From the NCBI RefSeq assembly GCF_013912005.1, contig NZ_JACESB010000004.1, positions 62,001 through 126,000 on the forward strand: a DNA stretch of 64,000 nucleotides. Reading direction: 5' to 3'. The notes below the pieces were generated by a model. The model had not been told where the DNA came from. It made no database searches and saw nothing but the letters and a program-made list of their open reading frames with translations. Made by a program: the position numbers and the translations under genes. This stretch comes from Brevundimonas sp. (GTDB taxonomy: Bacteria; Pseudomonadota; Alphaproteobacteria; Caulobacterales; Caulobacteraceae). Shown piece after piece: positions 16,437 through 24,457 of this stretch (its first letter is position 1; each line of letters starts with the position of its first letter).

Positions 16437-17031
16437 CGCCGCGGCTGTAGCGGATGGCCCCGGCCGCCTTCAGGGCCATGGCCGCAGCCGTCACCGTCGT
16501 GCGCTGGACGCCCAGCAGGGTCGCCAGATCCTCCTGGGTGAAGCGGAGTTCGTTGGTGGCGGCCCGGTCGGCGTAGACGAGGATGAAGCGCGCCAGCCGC
16601 GATGGCGCGTCGTGCAGGGACGCGCAGGCCACGCCGAAGGCGGCCTGGGCGTGGTAGTCGTTGGAGAGGCGCAGCAGGTCGCGCCGCAGCCCGGGGCTGA
16701 GGTCCGCCTGCGTCCGGAGGATCGCCGCCGGCAGGGTGTAGACCGCACCGGACGCCTTCACCTCCACCGCCCAGACGCAGGGGGCGTCGGCGAGCAACGG
16801 CGGCAGGCCGGAGACGCCCTCGGCGCCCATGATGAAGGTCTCGGACGAGCGGCCGTCGCGGAAGCTGATGGTGTTGGCGAGATAGGCGGTCGTCGGGAAG
16901 TGCACGGTCTCCACCCTCGCCCCCTGTTCGATCAGCACCTCGCCGCGGTCGACCCGGCGCTCGGACAGGTGGGGCAGGAGGGCGGCGAGGTCCGCCTCGC
17001 ACATCCGTGCAATGGTCTGGTTTTCGAGCAT
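16357..17031 (-). CDS. Crp/Fnr-family transcriptional regulator
   Basis: The 224-residue regulator has a cyclic-nucleotide-binding-like beta-roll (about residues 8-125: LLPHLSERRVDRGEVLIEQG) and a C-terminal helix-turn-helix (FTQEDLATLLGVQRTTVTAA). It ends with a Cys-containing CECYHLHRSLL. No FNR-type N-terminal cysteine cluster is present, so oxygen sensing through Fe-S is unlikely and the ligand is unknown. ATG 17031 was preferred because GGAG sits 6 nt upstream; an in-frame TTG at 17046 is the alternative. Confidence 0.88.
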   Translation of the reverse strand: MLENQTIARMCEADLAALLPHLSERRVDRGEVLIEQGARVETVHFPTTAYLANTISFRDGRSSETFIMGAEGVSGLPPLLADAPCVWAVEVKASGAVYTLPAAILRTQADLSPGLRRDLLRLSNDYHAQAAFGVACASLHDAPSRLARFILVYADRAATNELRFTQEDLATLLGVQRTTVTAAAMALKAAGAIRYSRGVIRIVDLPALKRASCECYHLHRSLLQ

Positions 17032-17160
17032 GCGGAACTCCGACAAGGGGGCGGGAGTGCGCAGCGAGCGTGCCGAAATCTCTCAGCCTCCGGCAGCCAA
17101 TGAGGCCGAAGGTGAACCGATAATGCGCACGCAGCCGTGACGGGTCCGACGCTTTTCGAC

Positions 17161-17729
17161 TTAGCGCGCGGAATTCGACCCGGGGGCGGCGGCCGGCGCG
17201 GCCGCGGCGACATCGACGGACTGGGCGATCTGCTCGGCGAGGGCGCGGTCGGCGCCGTCCAGGGTCATGGTCCAGACATGGATCTCCCGGGGCGCGTCGG
17301 CGCGCTGGAACAGGTGCTCGACCGCGTGGCGGGTCCCGTCCTCCGTGGTGACGACGGTGGCGCGGCCGCCGGCCACCGTCATCTGCCCGGAGTAGATCGG
17401 AAACTGCGAGGCGGGACCGGCGTAGACCATGACGAACGACCGCTCGCCGCGGCGGATGGTGTAGATGCGGAAGTCCGGCCCGGGGCGGCCGGTGACGATC
17501 TGGAAGCCCGCCGGGAGGTCGACCGAGAACGGCAGGGCGGCGCGGGCGGGACGACCGCCGGCCGGGCGGTGTCCGCCGTGGGCTGCGCCGGCGGCGGCGC
17601 CAGATAGGTCGCCGGCGCGGGCGGGCCGCTGTTGAGGTCCCGGGTCAGGTCGCCGGAGGACGGCGCCGTCTGGGCGTGGGCGGCCCCGGCGAGGAGCAGG
17701 ACGGCGGCGGACGGAAGGAGCGCTTTCAT
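17161..17729 (-). pseudogene. Secreted protein of unknown function with an apparent frameshift
   Basis: The reading frame from ATG 17729 encodes a clear signal peptide (MKALLPSAAVLLLAGAAHA) and a Pro/Ala-rich linker. The plausible globular domain (LPFSVDLPAGFQIVTGRPGP through REIHVWTMTLDGADRALAEQ, ending at 17161) is in a different frame. The switch must occur near 17530-17560, in a GC-rich run. The span is 569 nt, not a multiple of three, so one base appears missing or two extra. This is either a true broken gene or a sequencing or assembly error. No family was recognised. Confidence 0.6.
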
Positions 17730-17747
17730 GGCCCCGACCTTCCTCCG

Positions 17748-17894
17748 TCAGCCCATGAACGGCAAGCCCCGAAGCGCGTAGGCGACGGTCGCCGTGACCG
17801 CCGAGGCGGCGACGGCGAGGCCCGCGAACCACGCCAGCCGCTTCCACAGCGGGCGGGGCGCCTCTTCGGGGCCGGGCGGCGGCTCGATCCTAAT
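17748..17894 (-). CDS. DUF2474-like micro-subunit of the bd-type oxidase
   Basis: A 48-residue frame immediately after cydB has one membrane helix (WKRLAWFAGLAVAASAVTAT) after RPLWKRL, the hallmark of DUF2474 proteins that accompany cyanide-insensitive bd oxidases. They may play the CydX-like stabilising role. No ATG, GTG or TTG precedes the helix in frame. The likeliest initiators are ATT (17894) or ATC (17897), placed 10 or 7 nt after a GGAG at 17908-17905. The frame overlaps the cydB stop. The helix is clear; the start codon is uncertain. Confidence 0.6.
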   Translation of the reverse strand: MRIEPPPGPEEAPRPLWKRLAWFAGLAVAASAVTATVAYALRGLPFMG

Positions 17895-18915
17895 GATAGC
17901 CGGTCTCCGGAGTGACCTTGCCGCGGAACACCCAGTAGACCCAGCTGGTGTAGGCGAGGATCAGGGGCAGGATGACGACCGTCCCGACGAGCATCAGGCC
18001 GAGGGCGTTGGCCGGCGCGGCGGCGTTGCGGAAGTCCACCGCGTACGGGACGACATACGGGAAGAAGCCCGCGGCCAGGCCGGCGTAGCCGGACAGGAAG
18101 ACCAGCACGGCTCCGATGAAGGGCCAGCCGTGGGAGGCGCGGCGGACGCCCCAGCCGACGAGGGCGAGCCCCGCCAGACCGAGCAGCGGAATCCACGCCA
18201 GCGGCAGGAAGCGGCCGACGTCGAGGCCGGCGCCGGTCCAGCCCCAGCGTTCGGCGACGACCGGATGGACCACCAGGGTGGCGATGCTGACAGCCACGAG
18301 GAAGAGGGCGGTGAGGCCGCCCGAGATCACCGCCCAGCGGCGCGCGTCGCCGTGCAGTTCGTCCGCCGTCTTCCACATCAGCCAGGCGGCCCCGAGCAGG
18401 GCGTAGCCGCAGACGAGGCCGGCCGCGACCAGCAGGGTGTAGGGGGTGAACCAGTCGAAGGTCCCGCCGGCGAAGCGGTCATCGATCACCCGCACCCCCT
18501 GGATGAAGCCGCCGAGGATCAGCCCCTGGGAGAAGGCGGCGAGGATCGAGCCGCCGGCGAACATGGCGGTCCAGAACGGACGGCCGCGGCGCTGGCCGCG
18601 GAAGCGGAACTCGAAGGCCACGCCGCGCAGGATCAACCCGGCCAGCATCAGGATCACCGGCAGGTAGAAGGCCGGCATGACGATCGAATAGGCCAGCGGG
18701 AAGGCCGCCAGCAGGCCGCCGCCGCCGAGCACCAGCCAGGTCTCGTTGCCGTCCCAGACGGGCGCGACGGTGTTCATCATCACGTCCCGGTCCTCCTTGT
18801 TCCGCGAGAAGGGGAACAGGATGCCGACGCCGAGGTCGAAGCCGTCGAGCAGGACGTAGAGCAGCACGCCCGTGGCGATCAGGCCGGCCCAGATGAGGGG
18901 GAGGTCGAGGCTCAT
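17890..18915 (-). CDS. cydB: Cytochrome bd-type (cyanide-insensitive) ubiquinol oxidase subunit II
   Basis: Integral membrane subunit II of a bd-type quinol oxidase, which reduces oxygen to water without pumping protons. The 341 residues contain LLYVLLDGFDLGVGILFPF near residue 18 and GNETWLVLGGGGLLAAFPLA, both family hallmarks, with eight or so membrane helices. The ATG at 18915 overlaps the cydA stop as ATGA. A DUF2474 micro-protein follows at its 3' end. The same gene is often named cioB in CIO-type oxidases. Confidence 0.95.
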   Translation of the reverse strand: MSLDLPLIWAGLIATGVLLYVLLDGFDLGVGILFPFSRNKEDRDVMMNTVAPVWDGNETWLVLGGGGLLAAFPLAYSIVMPAFYLPVILMLAGLILRGVAFEFRFRGQRRGRPFWTAMFAGGSILAAFSQGLILGGFIQGVRVIDDRFAGGTFDWFTPYTLLVAAGLVCGYALLGAAWLMWKTADELHGDARRWAVISGGLTALFLVAVSIATLVVHPVVAERWGWTGAGLDVGRFLPLAWIPLLGLAGLALVGWGVRRASHGWPFIGAVLVFLSGYAGLAAGFFPYVVPYAVDFRNAAAPANALGLMLVGTVVILPLILAYTSWVYWVFRGKVTPETGYH

Positions 18916-20306
18916 TTCGGGTCTCCCGGAGCGTCCTCGGGGGCGGCGGCGAGGGCCCAGCCGGGAGCGCGCTGCCCCTCCGGCTTCGGCTCGGCGCCGC
19001 CCGGAACGGGTCCCTCGCGCAGCAGACGCAGGATGTAGATAGTGCCGGCCACGAAGACGATCGAATAGATGACAAGGTAGATCAGCAGCGAGGTGGCGAC
19101 GGAGCCGGGCGTGACCGGCGACAGGGCGTCACGGGTCAGCAGCACGCCCTGGATCACCCACGGCTGGCGGCCCACCTCGGTGACGATCCAGCCGGCGATC
19201 ACCGCCACGAAGCCCGATGGCCCCATCAGGGCGGCGAAGCCGAGGAACAGCCGGTTCCCGTCGACGCGCCGCCGCCAGACGAGCCAGACGCCCCACAGGC
19301 CCAGGGCGATCATCAGCAGGCCCAGCCCGACCATGATGCGGAAGCTCCAGAACACCAGGAAGACCGGCGGCTGGTCTTCGCGCGGCCAGGTGTCGAGCCC
19401 CTGCACCACCTCGTCCGGCGGCGCGACGATAACGCCGGCGCCGGGAATGGCGACCTCCAGGTGGTTGGCCTGGGCGGCGCGATCGGGAATGGCGAAGACG
19501 ATCAGCGGATGGTTGGCGCGGGTCTCCCAGTAGGCCTCGATCGCCGCCAGTTTCTGCGGCTGGTGATCCCGGGCCACCTCGCCCGACCAGTGCCCCACGA
19601 ACAGCTGCACCGGCGCGAGGATCGCGATCAGGCCGACGGCCATCTTGAGCGCCAGCCGGCTTTCCTCCTGGCCGGGGCGGCGCAGCAGCTGCCAGGCGGA
19701 GGCGCCGCCGACCACCAGGGCGGTGGTCAGGAAGGCGGCGATCAGCATGTGGGACATCCGCGACGGGAAGCTGGGATTGAAGATCGCCTCGTAGAAGTTG
19801 GTGGCGATGATGCGGCCGTCGGCGAGTATCTCGTAGCCCGCGGGGGTCTGCATCCAGCTGTTGGCCGACAGGATCCAGAAGGCGGAGACGCTGGTGCCGA
19901 TGGCCACGAGGCAGGTGGCGAGGAAGTGCAGCTTCGGTCCGACCTTCTTCCAGCCGAACAGCATGACGCCGAGGAAGGAGGCCTCGAGGAAGAAGGCGGT
20001 CAGCACCTCATAGGCCAGCAACGGCCCGAGCACGCCGCCCGACAGCCGGATGAACTCCGCCCAGTTGGTGCCGAACTGGTAGCTGAGGACGATGCCGGAG
20101 ACGACGCCCATGCCGAAGCTGATGGCGAAGACCTTCACCCAGAACATGTAGAGGGTCTTGTAGGCCTCGCGCTTCGTGCGCAGCCACAGCCCCTCCAGCA
20201 CAGCCAGATAGGCCGCCAACCCGATCGTGAACGCCGGGAACAGGATGTGGAAGGCGACGGTGAAGGCGAACTGGAGGCGCGACAGCAGCAGGGCGTCGTA
20301 TTCCAA
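18912..20306 (-). CDS. cydA: Cytochrome bd-type (cyanide-insensitive) ubiquinol oxidase subunit I
   Basis: Haem-bearing subunit I of the quinol oxidase in the inner membrane. The 464 residues are shorter than E. coli CydA because the Q-loop is short, as in CIO oxidases (cioA). Visible features are RLQFAFTVAFHILFPAFTIG with the axial histidine near residue 19, ANSWMQTPAGYE with the haem-ligand methionine region, and GWIVTEVGRQPWVIQG. The start is TTG 20306: AAGGAG lies 7 nt upstream and an in-frame TGA precedes it, so this rare start is well supported. Confidence 0.95.
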   Translation of the reverse strand: MEYDALLLSRLQFAFTVAFHILFPAFTIGLAAYLAVLEGLWLRTKREAYKTLYMFWVKVFAISFGMGVVSGIVLSYQFGTNWAEFIRLSGGVLGPLLAYEVLTAFFLEASFLGVMLFGWKKVGPKLHFLATCLVAIGTSVSAFWILSANSWMQTPAGYEILADGRIIATNFYEAIFNPSFPSRMSHMLIAAFLTTALVVGGASAWQLLRRPGQEESRLALKMAVGLIAILAPVQLFVGHWSGEVARDHQPQKLAAIEAYWETRANHPLIVFAIPDRAAQANHLEVAIPGAGVIVAPPDEVVQGLDTWPREDQPPVFLVFWSFRIMVGLGLLMIALGLWGVWLVWRRRVDGNRLFLGFAALMGPSGFVAVIAGWIVTEVGRQPWVIQGVLLTRDALSPVTPGSVATSLLIYLVIYSIVFVAGTIYILRLLREGPVPGGAEPKPEGQRAPGWALAAAPEDAPGDPK

Positions 20307-20388
20307 GGCCGTACTCCTTCAGGCGACGGACCGGGGGACGCTACTCCCGGTTCGGCGGCCTGTCATCTGCCGCCCTGCCGCGCGACGT

Positions 20389-20407
20389 GGCGCCACAGTC
20401 TGGCGCC
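20389..20407 (-). terminator. Hairpin downstream of the histidine kinase gene
   Basis: A perfect 7-bp inverted repeat GGCGCCA-CAGTC-TGGCGCC begins 8 nt after the histidine kinase stop. No U-tract follows, so it is not a classical intrinsic terminator. It could stabilise the 3' end or reduce read-through into the cydAB operon on the same strand. Confidence 0.35.
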
Positions 20408-20414
20408 TGCGGCG

Positions 20415-22073
20415 TCAGGCCGCCGGCAGCTCGACCCAGAAGGTCGCCCCCTGCCCCGGCGTCGACTCGACGCCGATGGTCCCGCGCTGCAGCTCGACCA
20501 GGCGCTTGGCCAGGGCCAGCCCGATGCCGTGCCCCTCGACGGCGGAGCGCTCCAGGCCAAGGCGGTTGAACGGCTCGAACAGCTGGGCCTGCTTCTCCGC
20601 GGAGAGCCCCGGCCCGCGATCCACGACCTCGATCCGGACTCCGTCGTGGATGCGGCGGGCGCGCAGCACGACGAGGCCGCCCTCGCCCCCGTACTTGACC
20701 GCGTTGGAGGCGAGGTTGGAGACCACCTGGGCGAGACGCTGGGAGTCGGCCAGCGCCACCAGCCCGTCGCCCTCGCAGACCACGTCCAGCCGGACGCCCT
20801 CGGCCTCGGGCCGCAGGGCGGTGGCCCGACGCACGTCGTCCAGCACGCCGGAGACGTCGGTGGGGCGCAACTCGACCCGCACCGCGCCGGACTCGGCGCG
20901 GGCCACGTCCAGCAGGTCATGGGCGAGGGCCTCGACCTGCCGGGCGGTGCGCACCAGCATGTCGGCCATCTCCTGCTGGGTGGCGCTCACCGGCCCCAGC
21001 TGGCCGGTCTTCCACAGCTCGCCGATGCCGATGATCCCGCCGACCGGGCTCTTGATCTCGTGGGCGACGTTGGCGAGCAGGCGCGACTTGGCCTCGGAAG
21101 CGCTTTCCGCCCGCGCCTGCCCCGCCCGGGCGCGGTCGCTGAGCCGGTCGCGCTCTTCCAGCAGGGCGGCGACAACGAGCATCGGCAGGTAGCCCAGCAG
21201 AACGAGCAGCTGGGCCATCATGGCGCGCTCCGGCCCGACGTACCCGCCGTACGGACCGAGGCCATGCATGCTGCCGCCGACGGCGAGGATGGTGATCAAC
21301 ACCAGCGCCGCGGTGGCGCCGATCACCCGGAAGCGCACGGTGATGAGCAGCAGCATGGGCAGGACGAGGAAGGCCAGCGGCGCCGTGCTGCGCAGGAAGA
21401 CTCCGACGCAGATCACGGCCAGAATGGTCAACAGCACCGCCGCCTCGACGAGCCGGGCGGGACTGCGGAGGCGGACCAGCTCCCGGCGGGTGACGGCGAG
21501 GCCGAAGCTGCCGATCACGGCGATGCTGAGCGCATGGCCGAACCACCATGTCTGCGCCGCCTCGAAGAAGTCGGCGCCGTTCATCCACCAGAGCATGCCG
21601 CCGACGAAGACGGCGGCTGGCAGCGGCGCCACGGCGCCGGCGGCGAGAAGGAAGCGGCCCGCGCCCCGGACGGTGGCGAGGTTGAGCGTGGGCGCGAAAC
21701 GCCGGGCCAGCAGCACCGCGGCGTAGATGTCGAGCATGTTGGCGACGGTGAACATCGCCGTCGTGGCGGTGGAATTGCCGGCGAGGAGGTTGCCGGCCGC
21801 CAGCCCGAGGGCGACGAGGCCCCCGAACGACAGATCGTACAGCGGCCCGCGCGAGGTGCGCAGCCAGACCGCCACCGCCAGCCCGGCCGAGCCCCACAGG
21901 GCCGCCACCATGTCGGCGGAACGGGCGAAGGTCAGCGACAGCACCGTCAGCACCATCACCGCCATGGCGGTGAACACCGGCGCGAGCGGCTGCCGGGCCC
22001 CTTCCGGCGCCGCGGCCGGGGCCTTGGGGACCGGTCTGGCCGGCAGGGGCTCGAGCACGGGGCTCATGGTCAT
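20415..22073 (-). CDS. MASE1-like membrane sensor histidine kinase
   Basis: The 552-residue kinase has about eight N-terminal membrane helices (residues 30-300) arranged like a MASE1 sensor, with no periplasmic domain. A short coiled linker is followed by the phospho-acceptor motif VAHEIKSPVGGIIG near residue 337. The ATPase boxes follow in order: LASNAVKYG (N), DRGPGL (G1) and GHGIGLALAKRL (G2). No receiver domain and no neighbouring response regulator are present, so it is an orphan kinase. It lies upstream of and parallel to cydAB, but a regulatory link with the oxidase is only inference. Confidence 0.88.
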   Translation of the reverse strand: MTMSPVLEPLPARPVPKAPAAAPEGARQPLAPVFTAMAVMVLTVLSLTFARSADMVAALWGSAGLAVAVWLRTSRGPLYDLSFGGLVALGLAAGNLLAGNSTATTAMFTVANMLDIYAAVLLARRFAPTLNLATVRGAGRFLLAAGAVAPLPAAVFVGGMLWWMNGADFFEAAQTWWFGHALSIAVIGSFGLAVTRRELVRLRSPARLVEAAVLLTILAVICVGVFLRSTAPLAFLVLPMLLLITVRFRVIGATAALVLITILAVGGSMHGLGPYGGYVGPERAMMAQLLVLLGYLPMLVVAALLEERDRLSDRARAGQARAESASEAKSRLLANVAHEIKSPVGGIIGIGELWKTGQLGPVSATQQEMADMLVRTARQVEALAHDLLDVARAESGAVRVELRPTDVSGVLDDVRRATALRPEAEGVRLDVVCEGDGLVALADSQRLAQVVSNLASNAVKYGGEGGLVVLRARRIHDGVRIEVVDRGPGLSAEKQAQLFEPFNRLGLERSAVEGHGIGLALAKRLVELQRGTIGVESTPGQGATFWVELPAA

Positions 22074-22139
22074 CGTCGGGTCCGCTGGGCGTGGCGCCGG
22101 ACCCCGGATAGCCCGCGGCTTCCTAATATCCCCTGAAGG

Positions 22140-22799
22140 TCAGAAGGCCTGGGCCAGCGCCTCATTGAAGGCGCGGACCGCGGCGGCGGGGCCTTCGGGG
22201 GCGTCCCACACGGCGGAGCTGGCGGCGACGAAGTCGGCGCCCGCCCGGGCGAGGCCGGCGGCGTTGGCGGGAGTGACGCCGCCGATGGCCACGCAGGGCG
22301 TCTCCACCGTCTCCTGCCAGATCGAGAGGATTTCGGGGTCCGGCCGGTGCGTGGTGGTCTTGGTGCCGGTGGGGAAGAAGGCGCCGAAGGCGACGTAGTC
22401 TGCGCCGGCCTCGGCCGCGTCCATGGCCAGTTCGCGGCTGTCGTGGCAGGTGACGCCGATCATCGCCTGCGGCCCCATGACCCGGCGGGCCTCGGCGTAG
22501 GAGGCGTCGGACTGGCCGACGTGCACGCCGTCGCAGCCGGAGCGGGCGGCGAGGTCCGGACGGTCGTTCAGGATCACCGCCACTCCCCGGGCGCGGGCCA
22601 CCGGCGCCAGCGCCTCGACGGCGCGGAGCACGGCGGCGTCGTCGGCGTCCTTGAGCCGGATCTGCAGAGCCGCCACGTCGCCGGCGTCGAGCGCGGCCGC
22701 CAGCGTCGCGGCGAAGGCGCCCAGGTCCGGGATCACGGGCGGGGTGATCAGATAGAGGCGGCAGGGCGGACGCGGCGGGACGACGGGTTCTCGGGCCAT
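22140..22799 (-). CDS. thiE: Thiamine-phosphate synthase ThiE
   Basis: TIM-barrel enzyme that joins hydroxymethylpyrimidine diphosphate and thiazole phosphate to give thiamine phosphate. The 219 residues contain LYLITPP at the first strand, [21 protein letters not shown], the phosphate-binding [13 protein letters not shown] and [20 protein letters not shown]. The start is ATG 22799. It stands alone; no other thi genes are in the window and no TPP riboswitch was recognised upstream. TenI-like isomerases are related, but the substrate-binding residues favour ThiE. Confidence 0.9.
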   Translation of the reverse strand: MAREPVVPPRPPCRLYLITPPVIPDLGAFAATLAAALDAGDVAALQIRLKDADDAAVLRAVEALAPVARARGVAVILNDRPDLAARSGCDGVHVGQSDASYAEARRVMGPQAMIGVTCHDSRELAMDAAEAGADYVAFGAFFPTGTKTTTHRPDPEILSIWQETVETPCVAIGGVTPANAAGLARAGADFVAASSAVWDAPEGPAAAVRAFNEALAQAF

Positions 22800-22875
22800 G
22801 CGCCGGGAGTGCGACGGACGCGGGGCTGCGTCAATGCGTCGGCCCCTCTCCGTACAATTCCGGACTGCGAACGAC

Positions 22876-22917
22876 TTGCATTCGCCTCGCTCCCGTGGCT
22901 ATAGCGAACCATTCGCA
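22876..22917 (+). promoter_or_regulatory. bfd promoter with Fur-like operator
   Basis: A possible -35 TTGCAT (22876-22881) and an extended -10 GCTATAGC (22898-22905) fit the Caulobacter sigma-73 pattern, with 16 nt between them. A 6-3-6 inverted repeat AGCGAA-CCA-TTCGCA (22903-22917) overlaps the -10 and the expected start point, well placed for repression by an iron-loaded Fur protein. Iron control of bfd is established in other bacteria; its operation here is inferred from the match and position. Confidence 0.5.
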
Positions 22918-22935
22918 ATCGCATCGGGCCCGCTC

Positions 22936-23121
22936 GTGTACGTCTGCAACTGCAACGGTCTGCGCCAACGCGACGTCGCCGCCGCCATCGAGGCCGGCGC
23001 GACGCGGCCGAAGGACGTGTTCGACCGCCACCAGTGCCGTCCGCAGTGCGCGCGCTGCGTCTGCGAGATGCGCGGGATGATCGACGACAGCCGCCAGGCC
23101 TTCGCCCTCGCCGCCGAGTAG
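22936..23121 (+). CDS. bfd: Bacterioferritin-associated ferredoxin Bfd
   Basis: A small [2Fe-2S] ferredoxin that donates electrons to bacterioferritin so that stored ferric iron can be released. The 61 residues carry the CxC pair in VYVCNCNGL and the CxxC pair in QCARC, matching the Bfd cluster ligands. Extra cysteines occur around HQCRPQC and CVC. The start is GTG 22936, where homology begins. It is followed by bfr after 146 nt containing two inverted repeats, suggesting either joint or separately tuned transcription. Confidence 0.92.
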   Translation: MYVCNCNGLRQRDVAAAIEAGATRPKDVFDRHQCRPQCARCVCEMRGMIDDSRQAFALAAE

Positions 23122-23127
23122 CTGCGG

Positions 23128-23146
23128 GCGAGTTTTACTCGCATTT
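23128..23146 (+). terminator. Short hairpin after bfd
   Basis: A perfect inverted repeat GCGAGT-TTT-ACTCGC, followed by ATTTT, begins 6 nt after the bfd stop. It resembles a small intrinsic terminator or attenuator before bfr. Its 6-3-6 spacing is also that of the Fur-like sites, though the half-site differs, so an operator role cannot be excluded. Confidence 0.4.
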
Positions 23147-23161
23147 TCAATGTTGTGAGAA

Positions 23162-23179
23162 GTGTTCGCAAGTGAACAC
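23162..23179. promoter_or_regulatory. Perfect palindrome upstream of bfr
   Basis: GTGTTC-GCAAGT-GAACAC is a perfect 6-6-6 inverted repeat about 90 nt upstream of the bfr ATG. It lies near the probable -35 region of a bfr promoter whose -10 may be GTTATG around 23196. It may bind a dimeric iron-responsive regulator, but it does not match the Fur-like half-sites seen at bfd. Confidence 0.35.
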
Positions 23180-23267
23180 CGCCCGCTCCCGCGTGTTATG
23201 AGTGCCGCGAGCGACGGGTGATTCAGGGCGTCAGGTCGACGGCCGCCCCGGCGACAGGAAGACGATC

Positions 23268-23768
23268 ATGAAGGGCGATCCCGCGATCATCCGCACCCTC
23301 AATGCGGTGCTGACCAACGAGCTGACCGCGGTCAACCAGTACTTCCTGCATGCGCGGATGTTCGAGAGCTGGGGGCTGAAGCACCTCGGCCAGATCGTCT
23401 ACGACGAGTCGATCGGCGAGATGAAACACGCCGACAAGCTGATCAAGCGCATCCTCTTCCTCGACGGCCTGCCCAACCTGCAGGACCTGCACAAGCTGAA
23501 GATCGGCGAGAACGTGTTCGAGTGCCTGGCCGCCGACCTGGCGCTGGAGCTGGGCGGACGCGACGCCCAGCTGGCCGGCATCGCCCAGTGCGAGGCGGCC
23601 AAGGACTACGTCAGCCGGCAGATCCTGACCGAGATCCTCGCCGACACCGAGGAGCACATCGACTTCCTCGAGGCGCAGCACAAGCTGATCGAACAGCTGG
23701 GCGAGCAGAACTACCTGCAGTCGGCGATGACGGAGATCGCGCCCGACCGGAGCGCGACGGGGAACTGA
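23268..23768 (+). CDS. bfr: Bacterioferritin
   Basis: Haem-containing ferritin that oxidises and stores iron as a 24-mer in the cytoplasm. The 166 residues have the di-iron ligands in place: LTNELTAVNQYFLHARMF (Glu18), IGEMKHADKLIKRILFLDG (Glu51, Met52 as haem ligand, His54) and ILADTEEHIDFLEAQ (Glu127, His130). ATG 23268 begins the conserved protein; in-frame codons further upstream have no support. It pairs functionally with bfd upstream. Confidence 0.95.
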   Translation: MKGDPAIIRTLNAVLTNELTAVNQYFLHARMFESWGLKHLGQIVYDESIGEMKHADKLIKRILFLDGLPNLQDLHKLKIGENVFECLAADLALELGGRDAQLAGIAQCEAAKDYVSRQILTEILADTEEHIDFLEAQHKLIEQLGEQNYLQSAMTEIAPDRSATGN

Positions 23769-23811
23769 CCCGCCGCCCGGCTCATTCCCGCCCCGAGAGC
23801 TGGAGGAGCCG

Positions 23812-24357
23812 ATGGTTGCGATCGATGACGCGCTGGACAACGCCAGGGACGCTGCGGCGGACTTCCTGAACGCGGAGGGCCGTCATCCCGGCCATGTGCT
23901 GCTGGGTGCGGCGCTGACGATCGGCTTCGCCTTCGCCGCCACCACCCTCGCCCGCCGCGCCATCCGGCCGCAGCCCCTGCGCGCCGGGGACGGCGGCAAG
24001 CCGGTGACGGAGCGCCCGCGCGGACCGCTCAGCCTGATCCTGCCCGCCGTGTTCTCGGCCACCACCCTGTCCGCGCTCCGGGTGTGGAACGCGCCGCCGG
24101 CGCGGGCGCGGAGCCGGGCCATCGGCCTGTGGACCGCCGCCCAGGCCCTGAACGCCGTCTGGATCGCCCTGCGCCCGGCGAGCCGCGGGATGCAGATCGC
24201 CGCCGCCATGTCGACCGCCGGCATGGCCGCGGCCTTCGCCCACGAGGCGCGCAGGATCGACCTCAAGGCGGGGCAATGGGCCTCGCCCACGGGCGGCGGG
24301 GTGCGGATCGCCAACACCGTGCAGGAGAAGGTCGACGAGGGGCCGACCCTCCACTGA
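23812..24357 (+). CDS. Unknown membrane-associated protein
   Basis: The 181-residue protein was not recognised. It starts with an amphipathic segment (DDALDNARDAAADFLN) and has about four moderately hydrophobic segments: HVLLGAALTIGFAFAATTLA near residue 27, LSLILPAVFSATTLSALRVW near 73, GLWTAAQALNAVWIALR, and MQIAAAMSTAGMAAAFAHEA. A soluble C-terminus follows. A strong CTGGAGGAG-like ribosome site precedes ATG 23812. It lies 43 nt after bfr and could share its transcript. A link to iron storage is only suggested by position. Confidence 0.65.
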   Translation: MVAIDDALDNARDAAADFLNAEGRHPGHVLLGAALTIGFAFAATTLARRAIRPQPLRAGDGGKPVTERPRGPLSLILPAVFSATTLSALRVWNAPPARARSRAIGLWTAAQALNAVWIALRPASRGMQIAAAMSTAGMAAAFAHEARRIDLKAGQWASPTGGGVRIANTVQEKVDEGPTLH

Positions 24358-24457
24358 GGCGCGCCTTGCCTCGGAACCCGGCTTCCTCTAGGGACTGCGC
24401 CCGATTTCGCGCGCGCCGGACGGTCGGACGCCCGCGCCTCCAGAACTCCGAGATTCC

